A stretch of 26,373 bases of DNA from JAADHY01 sp964428935 (GTDB lineage Bacteria; Planctomycetota; Planctomycetia; Planctomycetales; Planctomycetaceae), in assembly GCA_964428935.1 (NCBI GenBank), contig CAYSAG010000037.1, forward strand, positions 1 to 26,373, in the 5' to 3' direction. Positions within the stretch are counted from its first letter, which is position 1, and every line of letters begins with the position of its first letter. A program made the position numbers and the translations under genes. The notes beneath the pieces were generated by a model. That model did no database searches, was not told the DNA's origin, and worked only from the letters and a program-made list of their open reading frames with translations. Positions 1 to 8,457 of the stretch are shown here, in pieces.

Positions 1-547
1 GCATGTAGTTGTCGGCGGCGGCCGGAAACTTCTGTTGACGAAACTGCGACTCGGCCAGGTAGAACAACGCGTCCTCGCGGTACGGGTTCGCTCGAGCCGA
101 CTTCGGCAGTTCGTCCGTGTGGGTCAACCGCCAAAGCCACGTCTGGCCCTTGTTGACGAACTTTTTCAGTGCTTTCTCGGCCTGAGCGTAGTCGCCCGAG
201 TCGTACAACTGCTTGGCTTTCTCGTACTCGCGTTCCAGCTCGGCTTTGTCGACGCGCTGAGCCTGAAGCGAGTCTTTCTTGTCGCGGGCCGTGAAACGAG
301 CCGCCACGCGTCGCAACGGGCCGCCCATTTGCTCCACGCTGGCTCGCAACGACCGCTCCTCGTCGTCCAGACTGCGGGCGAAAGGCGTCGAGATTTTCGG
401 AAAGCGTTCCGTCAGACGTGTCCAGCCGGTGGTTTGACAACCAACGCCGACGGTCGACAGCCACAACCCTGCCGTCGCCAAAAGAACCACACGCAGACGG
501 CGAGTGACCCCGTTCGCTCGTCGTCGAAGGTCCTCGTGCCAGGCCAT
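1..547 (-). CDS. TPR/BamD-like lipoprotein, C-terminus cut by window edge
   Basis: The first 182 codons of a minus-strand gene run off the left edge of the window. The N-terminus has a basic stretch, a hydrophobic segment and a lipobox-like VGC near residue 37, so it is probably a lipoprotein exported across the inner membrane. Residues from about 105 read as a tetratricopeptide helix pair: a KAKQLYDSGDYAQAEKAL segment, then EDALFYLAESQFRQQKFPAA. This arrangement recalls BamD/YbgF-type outer-membrane assembly or cell-division lipoproteins, but TPR lipoproteins are diverse and the C-terminal half is not visible. It lies downstream of recO on the same strand, 373 bp away. The start is the ATG at 545-547; a GGGACG-like motif just upstream is a weak ribosome site. 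The export signal is fairly secure; the exact role is a guess. Confidence 0.7.
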   Translation of the reverse strand, partial: MAWHEDLRRRANGVTRRLRVVLLATAGLWLSTVGVGCQTTGWTRLTERFPKISTPFARSLDDEERSLRASVEQMGGPLRRVAARFTARDKKDSLQAQRVDKAELEREYEKAKQLYDSGDYAQAEKALKKFVNKGQTWLWRLTHTDELPKSARANPYREDALFYLAESQFRQQKFPAAADNYM

Positions 548-920
548 TCTGGTCGTCCCTGATTGGTTGCTCGAAAGGCTTCGTGCTAGGCACAGCGACG
601 GCAACCGTCGCTTCAGACCGCTCCACCGCCGGCCTGCCAAGCCGCTCTGTTCAGCACGCAGTCCTGCGTCGTGCCTGCCCGGCCGTCCGGACCGCTGAGC
701 CGACTCGGTCAAGGCCACGTCGTCGCCGTTGCCGCTCACTGCTCGCCAGACGGTTCGACTGACCGCCCACGCGGTGGCGGGGTCTGGCAACGGCGTCGAA
801 CGGTGTCGCGTGGTTTGTCCGAAACTTGTCCTGCTCGTGTCAAGGGAAAAGGACGTCCGAGCACACCCGACCGCCTCGCCGCCCCGAGGCCGCCGCCAGC
901 TTTCCGGCCGGCGTCCCCGG
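548..920. other. Gene-free gap between recO and the TPR lipoprotein
   Basis: This 373 bp GC-rich stretch separates two minus-strand genes. Open frames here have no recognisable motifs and look like shadows. No clear promoter or terminator was seen. Confidence 0.5.
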
Positions 921-1667
921 TCAAAACTTCAAGTACCTCAACGAGGCCGGCCGCTTGCCCAACGTGCGGCAAATGGTTCCGACGAACGCCTCATGCATCT
1001 CCTGCCGCTGCTGCGAGCTGACCTGCAGTCGTTCACGCAGTCGCCGGTCGTCTCGAGCCAGCCGGGTCATGACGGCCAACGTTCCCAAGGAAATGCGGCG
1101 TCCGCGGGGCCTTTTCTCGTGACAGGCGTGACACAGCACGCCTCCGGAAAACAACCAGTACGCCGCGTCCCCCGCCCGCTGCACCGCTCCACCGCACTCG
1201 AAACACTGGTCGGTTTCCGGGAACAGGCCGCATTCCTGCAGCAAGACCAACTCGAAACGCACGACGGCCAGCCGGGCGTTCTCGCCCGTGCCCAGTCGCT
1301 CCAGCGTCTCTACTGCGGCGTCGTACAGGCGGGGGTGTGGGTCGTACTCCTCGGTCAACCCGTGCAGAAGCTCGGCCACGTAGTAACCGCCGTAGTAACC
1401 GAACAGGTCGCGCCCGGAAGGGCGGAAAGGACGAAGCAGCCGAGCTTCTGTGAGAAGGTCGAGGGCGGAGGAAGACTTGCGAATGAAGACTACCTGACAG
1501 ACGGCAAGCAGGTCAAGAGCAGACTCGAACGGGCCGCGCAACCGCCGTCCGCCCTTGGCCAACGCAGAAATCTTGCCAAAGTCTCGTGTGAACAGCGTGA
1601 CGACGCGACTGGTCTCGCTGAACTCGACCTTCCGAATGACAACAGCCTGAGACTTCTCGGTGGACAT
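921..1667 (-). CDS. recO: DNA repair protein RecO
   Basis: This 248-residue protein matches RecO, which helps RecF/RecR load RecA onto SSB-coated single-stranded DNA and anneals complementary strands during gap repair. The N-terminal OB-fold region begins EKSQAVVIRKVEFSETSRVVTLFT and continues with the typical ALAKGGRR segment near residues 35-42. A helical middle part carries YYVAELLHGLTEE at about 95-107. A four-cysteine zinc site is complete: C155, C158, C179 and C182. Length is normal for the family. The frame stays open 85 codons further upstream, but those residues are Arg/Gly-rich and unlike RecO; the ATG at 1665-1667 puts the conserved N-terminus in the right place. It diverges from the potassium channel gene and precedes the TPR lipoprotein on the same strand. 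Confidence 0.93.
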   Translation of the reverse strand: MSTEKSQAVVIRKVEFSETSRVVTLFTRDFGKISALAKGGRRLRGPFESALDLLAVCQVVFIRKSSSALDLLTEARLLRPFRPSGRDLFGYYGGYYVAELLHGLTEEYDPHPRLYDAAVETLERLGTGENARLAVVRFELVLLQECGLFPETDQCFECGGAVQRAGDAAYWLFSGGVLCHACHEKRPRGRRISLGTLAVMTRLARDDRRLRERLQVSSQQRQEMHEAFVGTICRTLGKRPASLRYLKF

Positions 1668-2096
1668 TTTCCAGCACAGCCGTTTTCGGTGACGACCCGC
1701 CCAGCCGACGCGCGGCGACCTCGTCCGGAAACCCGTTGCACTTCGAACGGCAAGAACGGCCAGTCGGCTTCCCAGCCCACTTCGCTCGCCAGGCTTTTCC
1801 GGACGCCGAGGCATGGTACCCGCGCTGCAACGCCTTCGCCAACTCGCCGTCGATTCCCAGCCCGCTCGGCCCGCCTCACCCGCCACTTCCTTGCCATTGC
1901 CGCTCCACCTTCGGATACTCACACCGCATCAGCCTGCGGACGGCCGGGCGACGAAGCATTCTTGTACGCCCCGCTCGGCCGGCCGGCTCGGCCCCGAGCG
2001 GGCATCTGTCTGCCGTGTGCGTCCGGCCCGGGAGCGGCTTGGTGCCGACTGACGACGTTCCGTTCCAGCCCCAATCCGACCGACGACCGTGAGAGC
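1668..2096. other. Divergent intergenic region, recO / potassium channel
   Basis: This 429 bp region between two divergently read genes must hold both promoters, but no convincing -35/-10 pair was seen. The frames running through it on both strands continue from the flanking genes and carry no domain. Confidence 0.5.
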
Positions 2097-3086
2097 ATGA
2101 AACGGCTGATTCCCATTCCCGTCATGCTGGTCACCCTGCTTGGGGTGGGCACAATCGGCTTTCGAATCGTCACGCACGCTTCGTGGATGGAATGCCTGTA
2201 CCTCTCGGTCATTTTCTTGACCACGGTCGGAGCTCGCGAGCCTACGCCGCTCACACGGCCGGCCATGCTGTTCATCATTCTCTATCTGGTGTGCGGCATG
2301 GGCATTTTCACGTACGCGGCGTTCCAGCTGGGGCAGTGGTTTTTCAGCGCGCGGCTGCAGTTGCTCATGGAGAGAAGACGAATGGAGCGAGAGATTCGAG
2401 AACTGAAGAACCACTTTGTCGTGTGCGGGTTCGGCCGCATGGGCGAGGTGATTTGCGGGTACTTGGCGGAGCGGGGCAAGCCCTTCGTCGTCATTGACAC
2501 AGACCAGGCCCGGTTGGAGTCGGTCTGCATTGAGCGAAGTTGGTTGTACATTTGCGGCGACGCCACGGACGACAAAGTCCTGCGTCTGGCGAAGGTCGAC
2601 CAGGCAAAGGCGCTGGCAGCCGTTTTGCCCACAGACGCCGACAACCTGTACGTCTCGCTGGCCTCGCGCATGCTGAACCCGTCTCTCCAAATCGTCGCCC
2701 GAGCGAACGACGAGCGGGCGGTGAGCAAGATGGTCCGCGCAGGAGCCAACCGGGTCATCAGTCCGGTCACCAGCGGAGCCATGAAAATGGCCCGCTTCCT
2801 GCTCAACCCACACATCGAAGATTTTCTGGGCATTGCCGACGCCCGCGGCAGCCACCTCGAGCTGGCCGAAGTGGTGGTCGACGAAAAGAATCCGTACGTC
2901 GGCAAGAAGCTCAAGGAAACCGACCTGCGCGAGCGAGGAATCATGATCATTGGCATTCGGCGAGCCAACGGCGAACGACTGATCCCACCCAGCGCTTCGG
3001 CGAACATTGAGGTGGGAGACTGCTTGCTGGCCTTCGGCAGCGCCGAAGCAATCAACGAAATGGTCAACCAGTCAGAGGAAAGCTGA
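2097..3086 (+). CDS. Potassium-channel-like protein with RCK (TrkA-N/TrkA-C) domains
   Basis: This 329-residue inner-membrane protein has the layout of a two-TM potassium channel fused to a cytosolic RCK gating module. TM1 is about residues 7-24, a pore helix about 30-43, and TM2 about 56-82. The RCK-N Rossmann fold starts near 105 with the nucleotide-binding GFGRMG at 111-116, followed by VVIDTD at 131-136 and GDATDD at 154-159. RCK-C covers about 245-325. The selectivity filter position reads TTVGAREP (42-49) in place of the usual TVGYG or TVGFG, so the second half of the filter is changed. Potassium selectivity is therefore uncertain. The frame is open far upstream, but the ATG at 2097 directly precedes TM1 and has a GAGAG motif 3-4 bases before it. 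Confidence 0.88.
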   Translation: MKRLIPIPVMLVTLLGVGTIGFRIVTHASWMECLYLSVIFLTTVGAREPTPLTRPAMLFIILYLVCGMGIFTYAAFQLGQWFFSARLQLLMERRRMEREIRELKNHFVVCGFGRMGEVICGYLAERGKPFVVIDTDQARLESVCIERSWLYICGDATDDKVLRLAKVDQAKALAAVLPTDADNLYVSLASRMLNPSLQIVARANDERAVSKMVRAGANRVISPVTSGAMKMARFLLNPHIEDFLGIADARGSHLELAEVVVDEKNPYVGKKLKETDLRERGIMIIGIRRANGERLIPPSASANIEVGDCLLAFGSAEAINEMVNQSEES

Positions 3087-3620
3087 GCGGGATGGATGTT
3101 GCACGGAGCCTGTCCGCCAGCCAGCGCCAGCACGCTCCCGCGCCGAACTGCTTGACTTGTGCCGGTCCGTTGCGAGACAGCAGGCGGCGAGAGCCCGGGC
3201 GCGGAAGAACGAGTCGCTCTTCTCACTGTCTTGGTGGAGGGAGCGTGCCGGCTTTCGCTGGCGACCGGTCGATCAACGGCACGCGGGTCCCCCACCCCCT
3301 CCGGGCACCTTCTCTCGCGGTGGTGGACAACGGACACGGGGACGGCGTGAGCGTCTCGTTCTCCGGGGCTTGTTTCTGCCGTGGTGGACCGCTTTGCAAA
3401 AAAGCGTCGCGCGCCCATCGGAACCGCGATGAGTCCCCGGCTTTGTGAACCTCCTGCCGCTGATGTTCGATTCCGTTCGTTGTTTTCACCTCCCTGTCGA
3501 ATTGTACATGTCAACCCCCAGCGGGCTGGGCTTTTGAAGCACAAGGGGGTTATTCTTTTTCCACCTTCCGCCCAAGACCCGATCGCCATCACTCGTTGTG
3601 TCACAAGTCCCGAAAAGCAG
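3087..3620. other. Gene-free region downstream of the channel gene
   Basis: About 530 bp with overlapping open frames but no domain. Two similar GGTGGAC-containing segments occur near 3321 and 3383. A terminator-like hairpin lies at 3517-3535. From about 3475 the sequence is less GC-rich than its surroundings, leading into the sialidase fragment. Confidence 0.45.
3517..3535 (+). terminator. Possible rho-independent terminator
   Basis: CCCAG (3517-3521), loop CGGG, CTGGG (3526-3530), then CTTTT. The stem is short but GC-only apart from one pair, and is followed by four Ts. It is 430 bp past the channel stop codon, so its link to that gene is uncertain. Confidence 0.4.
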
Positions 3621-3797
3621 CACAGCCCCCTCTACCAGGGCTACTCGGCCTACTCCGACCTGACCGTTCTGAAGGACGGCAGCGTGGGCATTTTGTGGGA
3701 ACGAGGGGAGTCGGAGGGCTACCCGTTCGTCACGTTCACTCGGGTGAACCGTTCGTGGGTGGACCAACCGGCCGGAGGAGCGGCCCGGCGGGAGTAG
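3621..3797 (+). pseudogene. C-terminal fragment of an exo-alpha-sialidase (BNR) family protein
   Basis: Roughly the last 50 codons before the TAG at 3795-3797 read like the C-terminal blade of bacterial and planctomycete sialidases. The stretch GYSAYSDLTVLKDGSVGILW is followed by a glutamate-arginine pair and then FVTFTRVNRSWV. The family pattern is SAYSDL-x-VL-x-DG-x-IG-x-LYE-x-G, then FARFNLEWL. In the intact family this segment follows several hundred residues of beta-propeller with Asp-box repeats and an arginine triad. None of that is visible in the three plus frames upstream, and the in-frame residues before about 3621 have no family resemblance. It is therefore called a decayed remnant or recombination leftover, not a working enzyme. 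Confidence 0.6.
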
Positions 3798-3830
3798 CGT
3801 TTTGGGTCGGCGAGCGGCTGCGCAAGAAGA

Positions 3831-3863
3831 AGCCCCGGCGTGACCGAAGGTCGGGCCGGGGCT
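3831..3863. terminator. Inverted repeat, possible bidirectional terminator
   Basis: AGCCCCGGC (3831-3839) and GCCGGGGCT (3855-3863) form a perfect 9 bp stem with a 15-base loop. On the minus strand it follows the coiled-coil gene by about 95 bp and is trailed by CTTCTTCTTG, a weak T-rich run. On the plus strand it follows the sialidase remnant. Confidence 0.4.
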
Positions 3864-3958
3864 GGGTGACGTCCCGGTGAGCGGAGCGTTGGAGCGGCAC
3901 GCAACCGTGCCAGGGACAGCCAGCGGCCGCTCGAACGCTCGGCTAAACCCGCAGTCGG

Positions 3959-5458
3959 TTACTTGCCTTCCGCAGGCATCGGGACCAGCCGGTCGACCGG
4001 GGTGTCGGTCTCGGGCTGCTCAGAGTTGGAGAGGTTGGTGTCCGTGGCGTTGTCGGAGGTCAGGTCGGAAATCTTGGAGTCGCGCTTTCCGAGCCGCGTG
4101 TTCCGCTGCTCCAGAATGGCCTGCGCCGCCGCTTTCACTTCGTCGTCGCTCAAGTAGCGCAGGTCGCTCAGTGCGGTCAGCGGTTGCAGCACACGCGTGG
4201 CTCGGTCCACCAGGTTCTCCATCAGAACCACCTCGACCAGGCTGCGTCGCATTCGGTCCAGGGCCGACACCTGCTCCTTCAGCTCCTCGGTCAACTGCGT
4301 CAGCAGGTCGAGGGTTTCCAGCGAGTCAGCAATTTGGTGCGTGTTGTCTCGCACTTTCTTTTCCATTTGGAGCAGCGTGTCAAGGTTCTTGGCCGCCGTT
4401 TCGGTGTCGAGCTGGTCGTCGGTCAACGCCGTCTCGAGGGCAATCAGTTTCTGAGCCATTTCGTGAGCCTGCGGCAAAGTCTCGCGTTGAGCCAAGACCT
4501 GTTCCTTCAACGACGCCAGGCTGGCGGCCGAAGCCCGGGCGGCCTCAATTCCGTCCGCACTGGCTTCCACTTCGTCACGCAGAGCCACCAGTTGGCCGAG
4601 GCTGTCGTAAGCGGGGTCCAGTCGCTCGCCAGCCTGCGCCACCGACTGCTCGAACCGGTCAATGCGGTCCAACACCTGCTCCGCTTGGGCCACGTCTTGC
4701 GCGTCGGCCAGGACTCGCTCTTTCAGCCCAGTCAGCTCGGCCACGGCCGCCCGAGCCTGCTCGCTCTGTTCGCCGGCCGTTTGGGCTTCGTCCTTCAAAG
4801 CGGCCAGCTGCCACAGGCTGTCGTACGCCGACTCAATGTCCCGCACGCTGTCGGCAATCCACTGCTTCAGACGGTTGAACTGGTCGACGGCCGAGTAGGC
4901 CTGCTGCACGTCTTCGGCCTCGGCAATCACTTGCGACTTCAACTCAGACAGTTCGCACAACGCCGCTTCGGCCTGCTGCAACTCTTGCTGCTCTTGAGCC
5001 AAACGAGCCTGCAGGGAGTCGAGTTGGTCGAGGGAGCGGCGAGCTTCCGGCAGTGAGCTGCTCAACTTGATGGTGCTGTCGAGCGTGGAGGCCACTTCCT
5101 GCACGACTCCACCAGCTCGACGGGCGGCCTCCGCTTCTTGCTCCACCGACCGACGGAACTGAGTAATCGACGCCAGAGCCATTTGAGCGTGTGCCAACTG
5201 CTGTTGCTGGTCCTGAAGTTGAGCCAACAGCGAGTTGGTCTCGCCCACGGTGCTCTCCAGCTGCGTCAGTTGGTCCACCGTGGCGTGCAGTCGCTGCATT
5301 TGCAGCTTCAGCGAGGCAATTTCATTGGTAATCGGTTTCGTGACCAGGTAGTACATGGCCGAAAGGCCAATCGACAACCCAACCAGGAACGTGACCCACA
5401 AGGGGACCTGCTCAGTGCTCTGATCCGTTGTCACCGGACGATCAATGTTGTCTGACAT
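3959..5458 (-). CDS. Membrane-anchored coiled-coil protein with 72-residue repeats
   Basis: This 499-residue protein is not assigned to a named family. A short polar N-terminus (1-18) precedes one transmembrane helix (about 19-40, PLWVTFLVGLSIGLSAMYYL). The rest is almost entirely predicted coiled coil up to about 450, ending in a polar tail with Asp/Thr/Ser. Within the coil a unit of exactly 72 residues recurs: LSELKSQV at 170, LTGLKERV at 242 and LASLKEQV at 314. A weaker copy, ITQFRRSV, lies at 98. AYDSL at 211-215 and 283-287 is spaced the same way. The topology suggests a spacer or scaffold anchored in the inner membrane. The ATG at 5456-5458 has an AAGG motif about 12 bases upstream. 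It stands alone, with a gene-free region behind it. Confidence 0.85.
   Translation of the reverse strand: MSDNIDRPVTTDQSTEQVPLWVTFLVGLSIGLSAMYYLVTKPITNEIASLKLQMQRLHATVDQLTQLESTVGETNSLLAQLQDQQQQLAHAQMALASITQFRRSVEQEAEAARRAGGVVQEVASTLDSTIKLSSSLPEARRSLDQLDSLQARLAQEQQELQQAEAALCELSELKSQVIAEAEDVQQAYSAVDQFNRLKQWIADSVRDIESAYDSLWQLAALKDEAQTAGEQSEQARAAVAELTGLKERVLADAQDVAQAEQVLDRIDRFEQSVAQAGERLDPAYDSLGQLVALRDEVEASADGIEAARASAASLASLKEQVLAQRETLPQAHEMAQKLIALETALTDDQLDTETAAKNLDTLLQMEKKVRDNTHQIADSLETLDLLTQLTEELKEQVSALDRMRRSLVEVVLMENLVDRATRVLQPLTALSDLRYLSDDEVKAAAQAILEQRNTRLGKRDSKISDLTSDNATDTNLSNSEQPETDTPVDRLVPMPAEGK
4424..5167 (-). repeat. Tandem 72-codon (216 bp) protein repeats in the coiled-coil gene
   Basis: Units start at residues 98, 170, 242 and 314 of the coiled-coil protein. 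The second and third units are clearly alike: LxxLKxxV-x-A-x-A-x-DV at the start and AYDSL-x-QL-x-AL at offset 41. The first and fourth are weaker. Confidence 0.7.
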
Positions 5459-6262
5459 GGGCTTGCCACCTTCCCTTTCTCAAGAAGATTCCCAACGGAC
5501 GACCAAACGTGGTTGCGACTGTCAACTTGGGCGCGAGCGGCTTTCGGTCCAGCTCACGCCCGCCGCGAACCCGCACGCGGAAGGTTGTTGTGTCGAGGAG
5601 GTCGCTTCACGCGGTGCCGAACGACACGCGCTCGCGGCGTCCGACCCATTCGCCTGCAAAGCGGAAAGCCATTGTTGAAGCGAAACGACCGTGTGGGCTG
5701 TGTCGCGTGGCGGCACGCCGCAAGCCGCTTCGGCCTTCTTTCACGACGTCAGCGCACTGGAAACTAGACGGTGTTTTGCCGTGCCACGGAGGTCGTCGGG
5801 TCAACCGAGGTTGCCAACGTGTCGGGCCCGAACGAGCTCCACCTCGTCAGGCTCTGCGCCGTCTTCCGAGTTTCTGAAGACGGCTTTCGCTACTTAGTAT
5901 CGCCATTTTGACAAAGCGGAATTTCTTCCGTTGCTGGACGGCGTTGCCCATTTGACCCATTCTGTTACGACTTCGCCGAAAATGAGGGGCGTCGACGGCT
6001 GAGCCGGTTTTGACACCCGAGCCGGTCGTTTGGCTCGGGCCGGTCGAACCGAACCGCAGACGCAAGTCAGGACCAAATCGAAGCGAACCGGCGGCCCAGC
6101 GTGGCCCGAAACGTGTCTGTTCGCCTGCACAGAGGCTTTCGCTCTGTAGGGAGAAGGGCCGGGCCGACGCGTCGCTTCCGGAAGGTCGCAGACGCCGACA
6201 ACAGGCCGCGCCAGCCAACGACGAGCCGGGTACGGCGGGCTTCAAAGTGGAGACCGACTCGA
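5459..6262. other. Long divergent intergenic region
   Basis: About 800 bp between the minus-strand coiled-coil gene and the plus-strand acetyltransferase gene. Around 5885-5990 is a patch richer in A and T, a plausible place for promoters; no -35/-10 pair with good spacing was found. Open frames here have no domain and overlap each other. Confidence 0.45.
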
Positions 6263-6778
6263 ATGAGCAACCGAAGTACGGCCCAAGCACGTGTGGTCGT
6301 TCGCTCGGCCGAACCGAGCGACCTGGAGACCATTGTGGAATTCAACCGACGGCTGGCCGAAGAGACGGAGGGCAAACGGCTCGACTTGGCCGTTCTCCGC
6401 GAGGGCGTCCGGGCGGTCCTGACGCAGCCACGCCGCGGACGCTACTTCCTGGCGTGCGTGGACGGTCGGGTCGTCGGCCAAGTCATGCACACGTGGGAGT
6501 GGAGCGACTGGCGGTGCGGCGAAATCTGGTGGCTGCAAAGCGTTTACGTCTTGCCCGCGTACCGTCGACAGGGAGTTCTCCGGCAGCTGCTGGAGCACGT
6601 GTTTGGTCTGGCCGAGCGGGACCGGCAGGTGGTCGGCGTCCGACTGTACGTCGAACAGTCGAACCAGGTCGCTCAGCTCGCTTACAGCAAGCTCGGGTTT
6701 GAGCCAGCCGGGTACGTCGTCCTGGAGCGAATGCTGGCGGAGCGGGTGAGTGGGCCGGACAGCCCGCCGGACGACTAG
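6263..6778 (+). CDS. GNAT family N-acetyltransferase
   Basis: This 171-residue protein fits the GNAT fold, which transfers an acyl group from acyl-CoA to an amine. It starts with the usual beta strand VVVRSAEPSDLETIVEFN (about 11-28). Motif A is at about 93-110, with SVYVLPAYRRQGVLRQLL; here the pyrophosphate loop is RRQGVL, against the family's Q/R-x-x-G-x-G/A. Motif B, LYVEQSNQVAQLAYSKLGF, is at about 128-146. Length is typical for a single-domain GNAT. The frame is open 54 codons further upstream, but those residues are Arg-rich and not conserved-looking, so the ATG at 6263 is preferred. The substrate cannot be told. It converges with the Val-Pro secreted protein gene. Confidence 0.88.
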   Translation: MSNRSTAQARVVVRSAEPSDLETIVEFNRRLAEETEGKRLDLAVLREGVRAVLTQPRRGRYFLACVDGRVVGQVMHTWEWSDWRCGEIWWLQSVYVLPAYRRQGVLRQLLEHVFGLAERDRQVVGVRLYVEQSNQVAQLAYSKLGFEPAGYVVLERMLAERVSGPDSPPDD

Positions 6779-6780
6779 GC

Positions 6781-6803
6781 AGGCCGGCACGGGGGGCCTT
6801 TCC
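6781..6803 (+). terminator. Possible terminator after the GNAT gene
   Basis: AGGCC (6781-6785) and GGCCT (6795-6799) form a short stem followed by TTTCCC, starting three bases after the stop codon. The stem is short, so the call is tentative. Confidence 0.3.
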
Positions 6804-6862
6804 CGGCGGCGGTTGAGGTCCGCGCGAAGCCGCGGGCCGGAGTCGTTGGACCTGCGGGCGGT

Positions 6863-7747
6863 TCAGCGCAGTCGTGAGCGGGCCTGAGCTCTCCAGACGG
6901 CAATGGCCGACGGCACCCGCCGCGGTGGCTCGGCAACTTTGCCCACTCCGGCCCGAGTGGGCGTTGTGGTCGGCACGTAGCCTCCCAGTTTGTCCGTGCT
7001 GCGGGCGAAGGCCGGACCGAGCGGTGCCGGGTCTTCGTCGTAAGCCGCAGCGGCGGTGCCGGCGCGAGCGGCCAAGGCCGGCGGAGTGGTCGAACCGACG
7101 CGCGTCCGGCTGGTCGGCGTGGTCGTGCGAGCCGAGCTCCGGGCGGCTCCGGACGAGCCGGCCGACTGCGCGTTGCCGGCCACCGAGCCGAACCGACCGG
7201 CGACGGTCGTCGACAGCCCGGGCGCCAGCGAACCGGCGGCTGCCGTCTGGGGAACCGAGTGGGTCCAGGTGGTGGAGGGACCGAGCGTCGAGGCCGTCGA
7301 CGTCGGAAGGCAGTCGGCCTGAGAGACCAGCGGCCCGCACGGAGCCCACTCGGGAACGAGTCGCGTCACTCGGTAGGGCACCAGCCGCTCGAAGACCTGC
7401 TGCTCGTAAACGACCCGCGGCACGCGTCGCGTGACCGGCTTCGAGACCCACACCAGCTCGTAGTGGCCCTCGTCCATCGTCACCGTTTGGTAGACCGTCT
7501 TTGGAACCGTTCGGACCACACGCTGCTTCGTGTACTGAATTTGCGACACAGCCCGGAAGCGGACCAGTGGCGGGCACGGCTGTGGAGCGGCACAGGCCAC
7601 CGGGGCCGGCACGTAGGCCAGCGCGACCGGCCGGCAAACGCCGCACTGGTCGAACAGCCCAAGCGGACCAATGCCCCACGCCAACGACGGCCCGGCCGCC
7701 GCAAACGCCGCGAAAACCGAGAAGACTGTGCCAACCACCTGCCGCAT
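6863..7747 (-). CDS. Secreted protein with Val-Pro/Val-Tyr repeat region
   Basis: This 294-residue protein has a signal peptide (about 1-23, ending SLAWG). Two Cys pairs follow early: CGVC at 35-38, and Cys at about 52 and 58. Residues 70-135 are a run of V-P-x-x-V and V-Y-x-x-x-V patterns with alternating basic residues, such as RVVRTVPKTVYQTV, KPVTRRVPRVVY and LVPYRVTRLVPEW. Such segments are common in secreted planctomycete proteins of unknown function, which is the basis for the call. The C-terminal half is low-complexity Ser/Thr/Ala/Gly. No enzyme motif is seen; a surface or envelope role is only inferred. The start is well supported: AGGAGG at 7755-7760 lies 7 bases before the ATG (7745-7747). 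Confidence 0.75.
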   Translation of the reverse strand: MRQVVGTVFSVFAAFAAAGPSLAWGIGPLGLFDQCGVCRPVALAYVPAPVACAAPQPCPPLVRFRAVSQIQYTKQRVVRTVPKTVYQTVTMDEGHYELVWVSKPVTRRVPRVVYEQQVFERLVPYRVTRLVPEWAPCGPLVSQADCLPTSTASTLGPSTTWTHSVPQTAAAGSLAPGLSTTVAGRFGSVAGNAQSAGSSGAARSSARTTTPTSRTRVGSTTPPALAARAGTAAAAYDEDPAPLGPAFARSTDKLGGYVPTTTPTRAGVGKVAEPPRRVPSAIAVWRAQARSRLR

Positions 7748-8457
7748 GCTTGGACCTCCTGTCTTGTGCCCAAATCGCTCGGGACGAACTTCCTTCGCTC
7801 AACGCCGGACAATTCGTCGCCCGGGCTCCACCGTTCGGACTGCTCCACGCGACCCTCGTGCCTGCCGGCTCACGACTCGACCGGCATCCACGCGAGCCGC
7901 CTCGCGGCGTGCCCGCCCGCCCGTCACCCGCGGCTGAAAACATTCCCCAGTTTCCTTCTTCGGCAAAACCGGCACGACTGGTTTATTCGGACTTGCGGAG
8001 CACGTGGCCGTCGGCTTGCACGCGCGTTGGCGAAATGGGAGCTCCAGAGCGTTCCGGGGGCATTTGACTGCGGCGGCTGGTTGGGTTTTGTCGATTCTAG
8101 GGAAAGAACGAATTTGACGGGCGGTTGCAGCTTGCGCCGGTCGGGCCGTGGGTCGGCTCGGCCGGGCGTCGTGGTCAACGCAGTTCGTCCGGCGCGCGGG
8201 CAGCCGTGTGTGCGCGGCGGTCGGACTGTCCCTTTCCGCCGCCGGTGGCCGTTTACCGCGCAGACTGAACGCCGCTTCCGGTGGAACGCCACCGACCGTC
8301 CAACCTCGCCAGACAGCCGACACGCCAGGGCCACTGGCCGCTGCTCGTGCCGGGTTGTGTGGTCCGCAGGGCCGCGCGAAGCGACCGACCCTGGCGTGCA
8401 GCGGCTCTCGCCCAGTGTTTTTCGCTCTCGCCGACACGCCTTTTTCGAGGAAAACCA
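7748..8457. other. Divergent intergenic region before the ExbB-like operon
   Basis: This 710 bp region lies between the secreted-protein gene (minus) and the ExbB-like gene (plus). It must contain promoters for both. A TAGAAT-like -10 on the minus strand near 8095-8100 has no matching -35, so no promoter is called. No domain-bearing frame was found. Confidence 0.45.

Noticed and set aside
729..2096. Upstream extension of the potassium channel frame by about 450 codons
   Set aside because: The frame overlaps recO on the other strand and the translation has no domain; the family N-terminus fits the ATG at 2097.
5885..5940. Promoter around TTGACA/TTGTCA-like hexamers
   Set aside because: No -10 box at suitable spacing on either strand.
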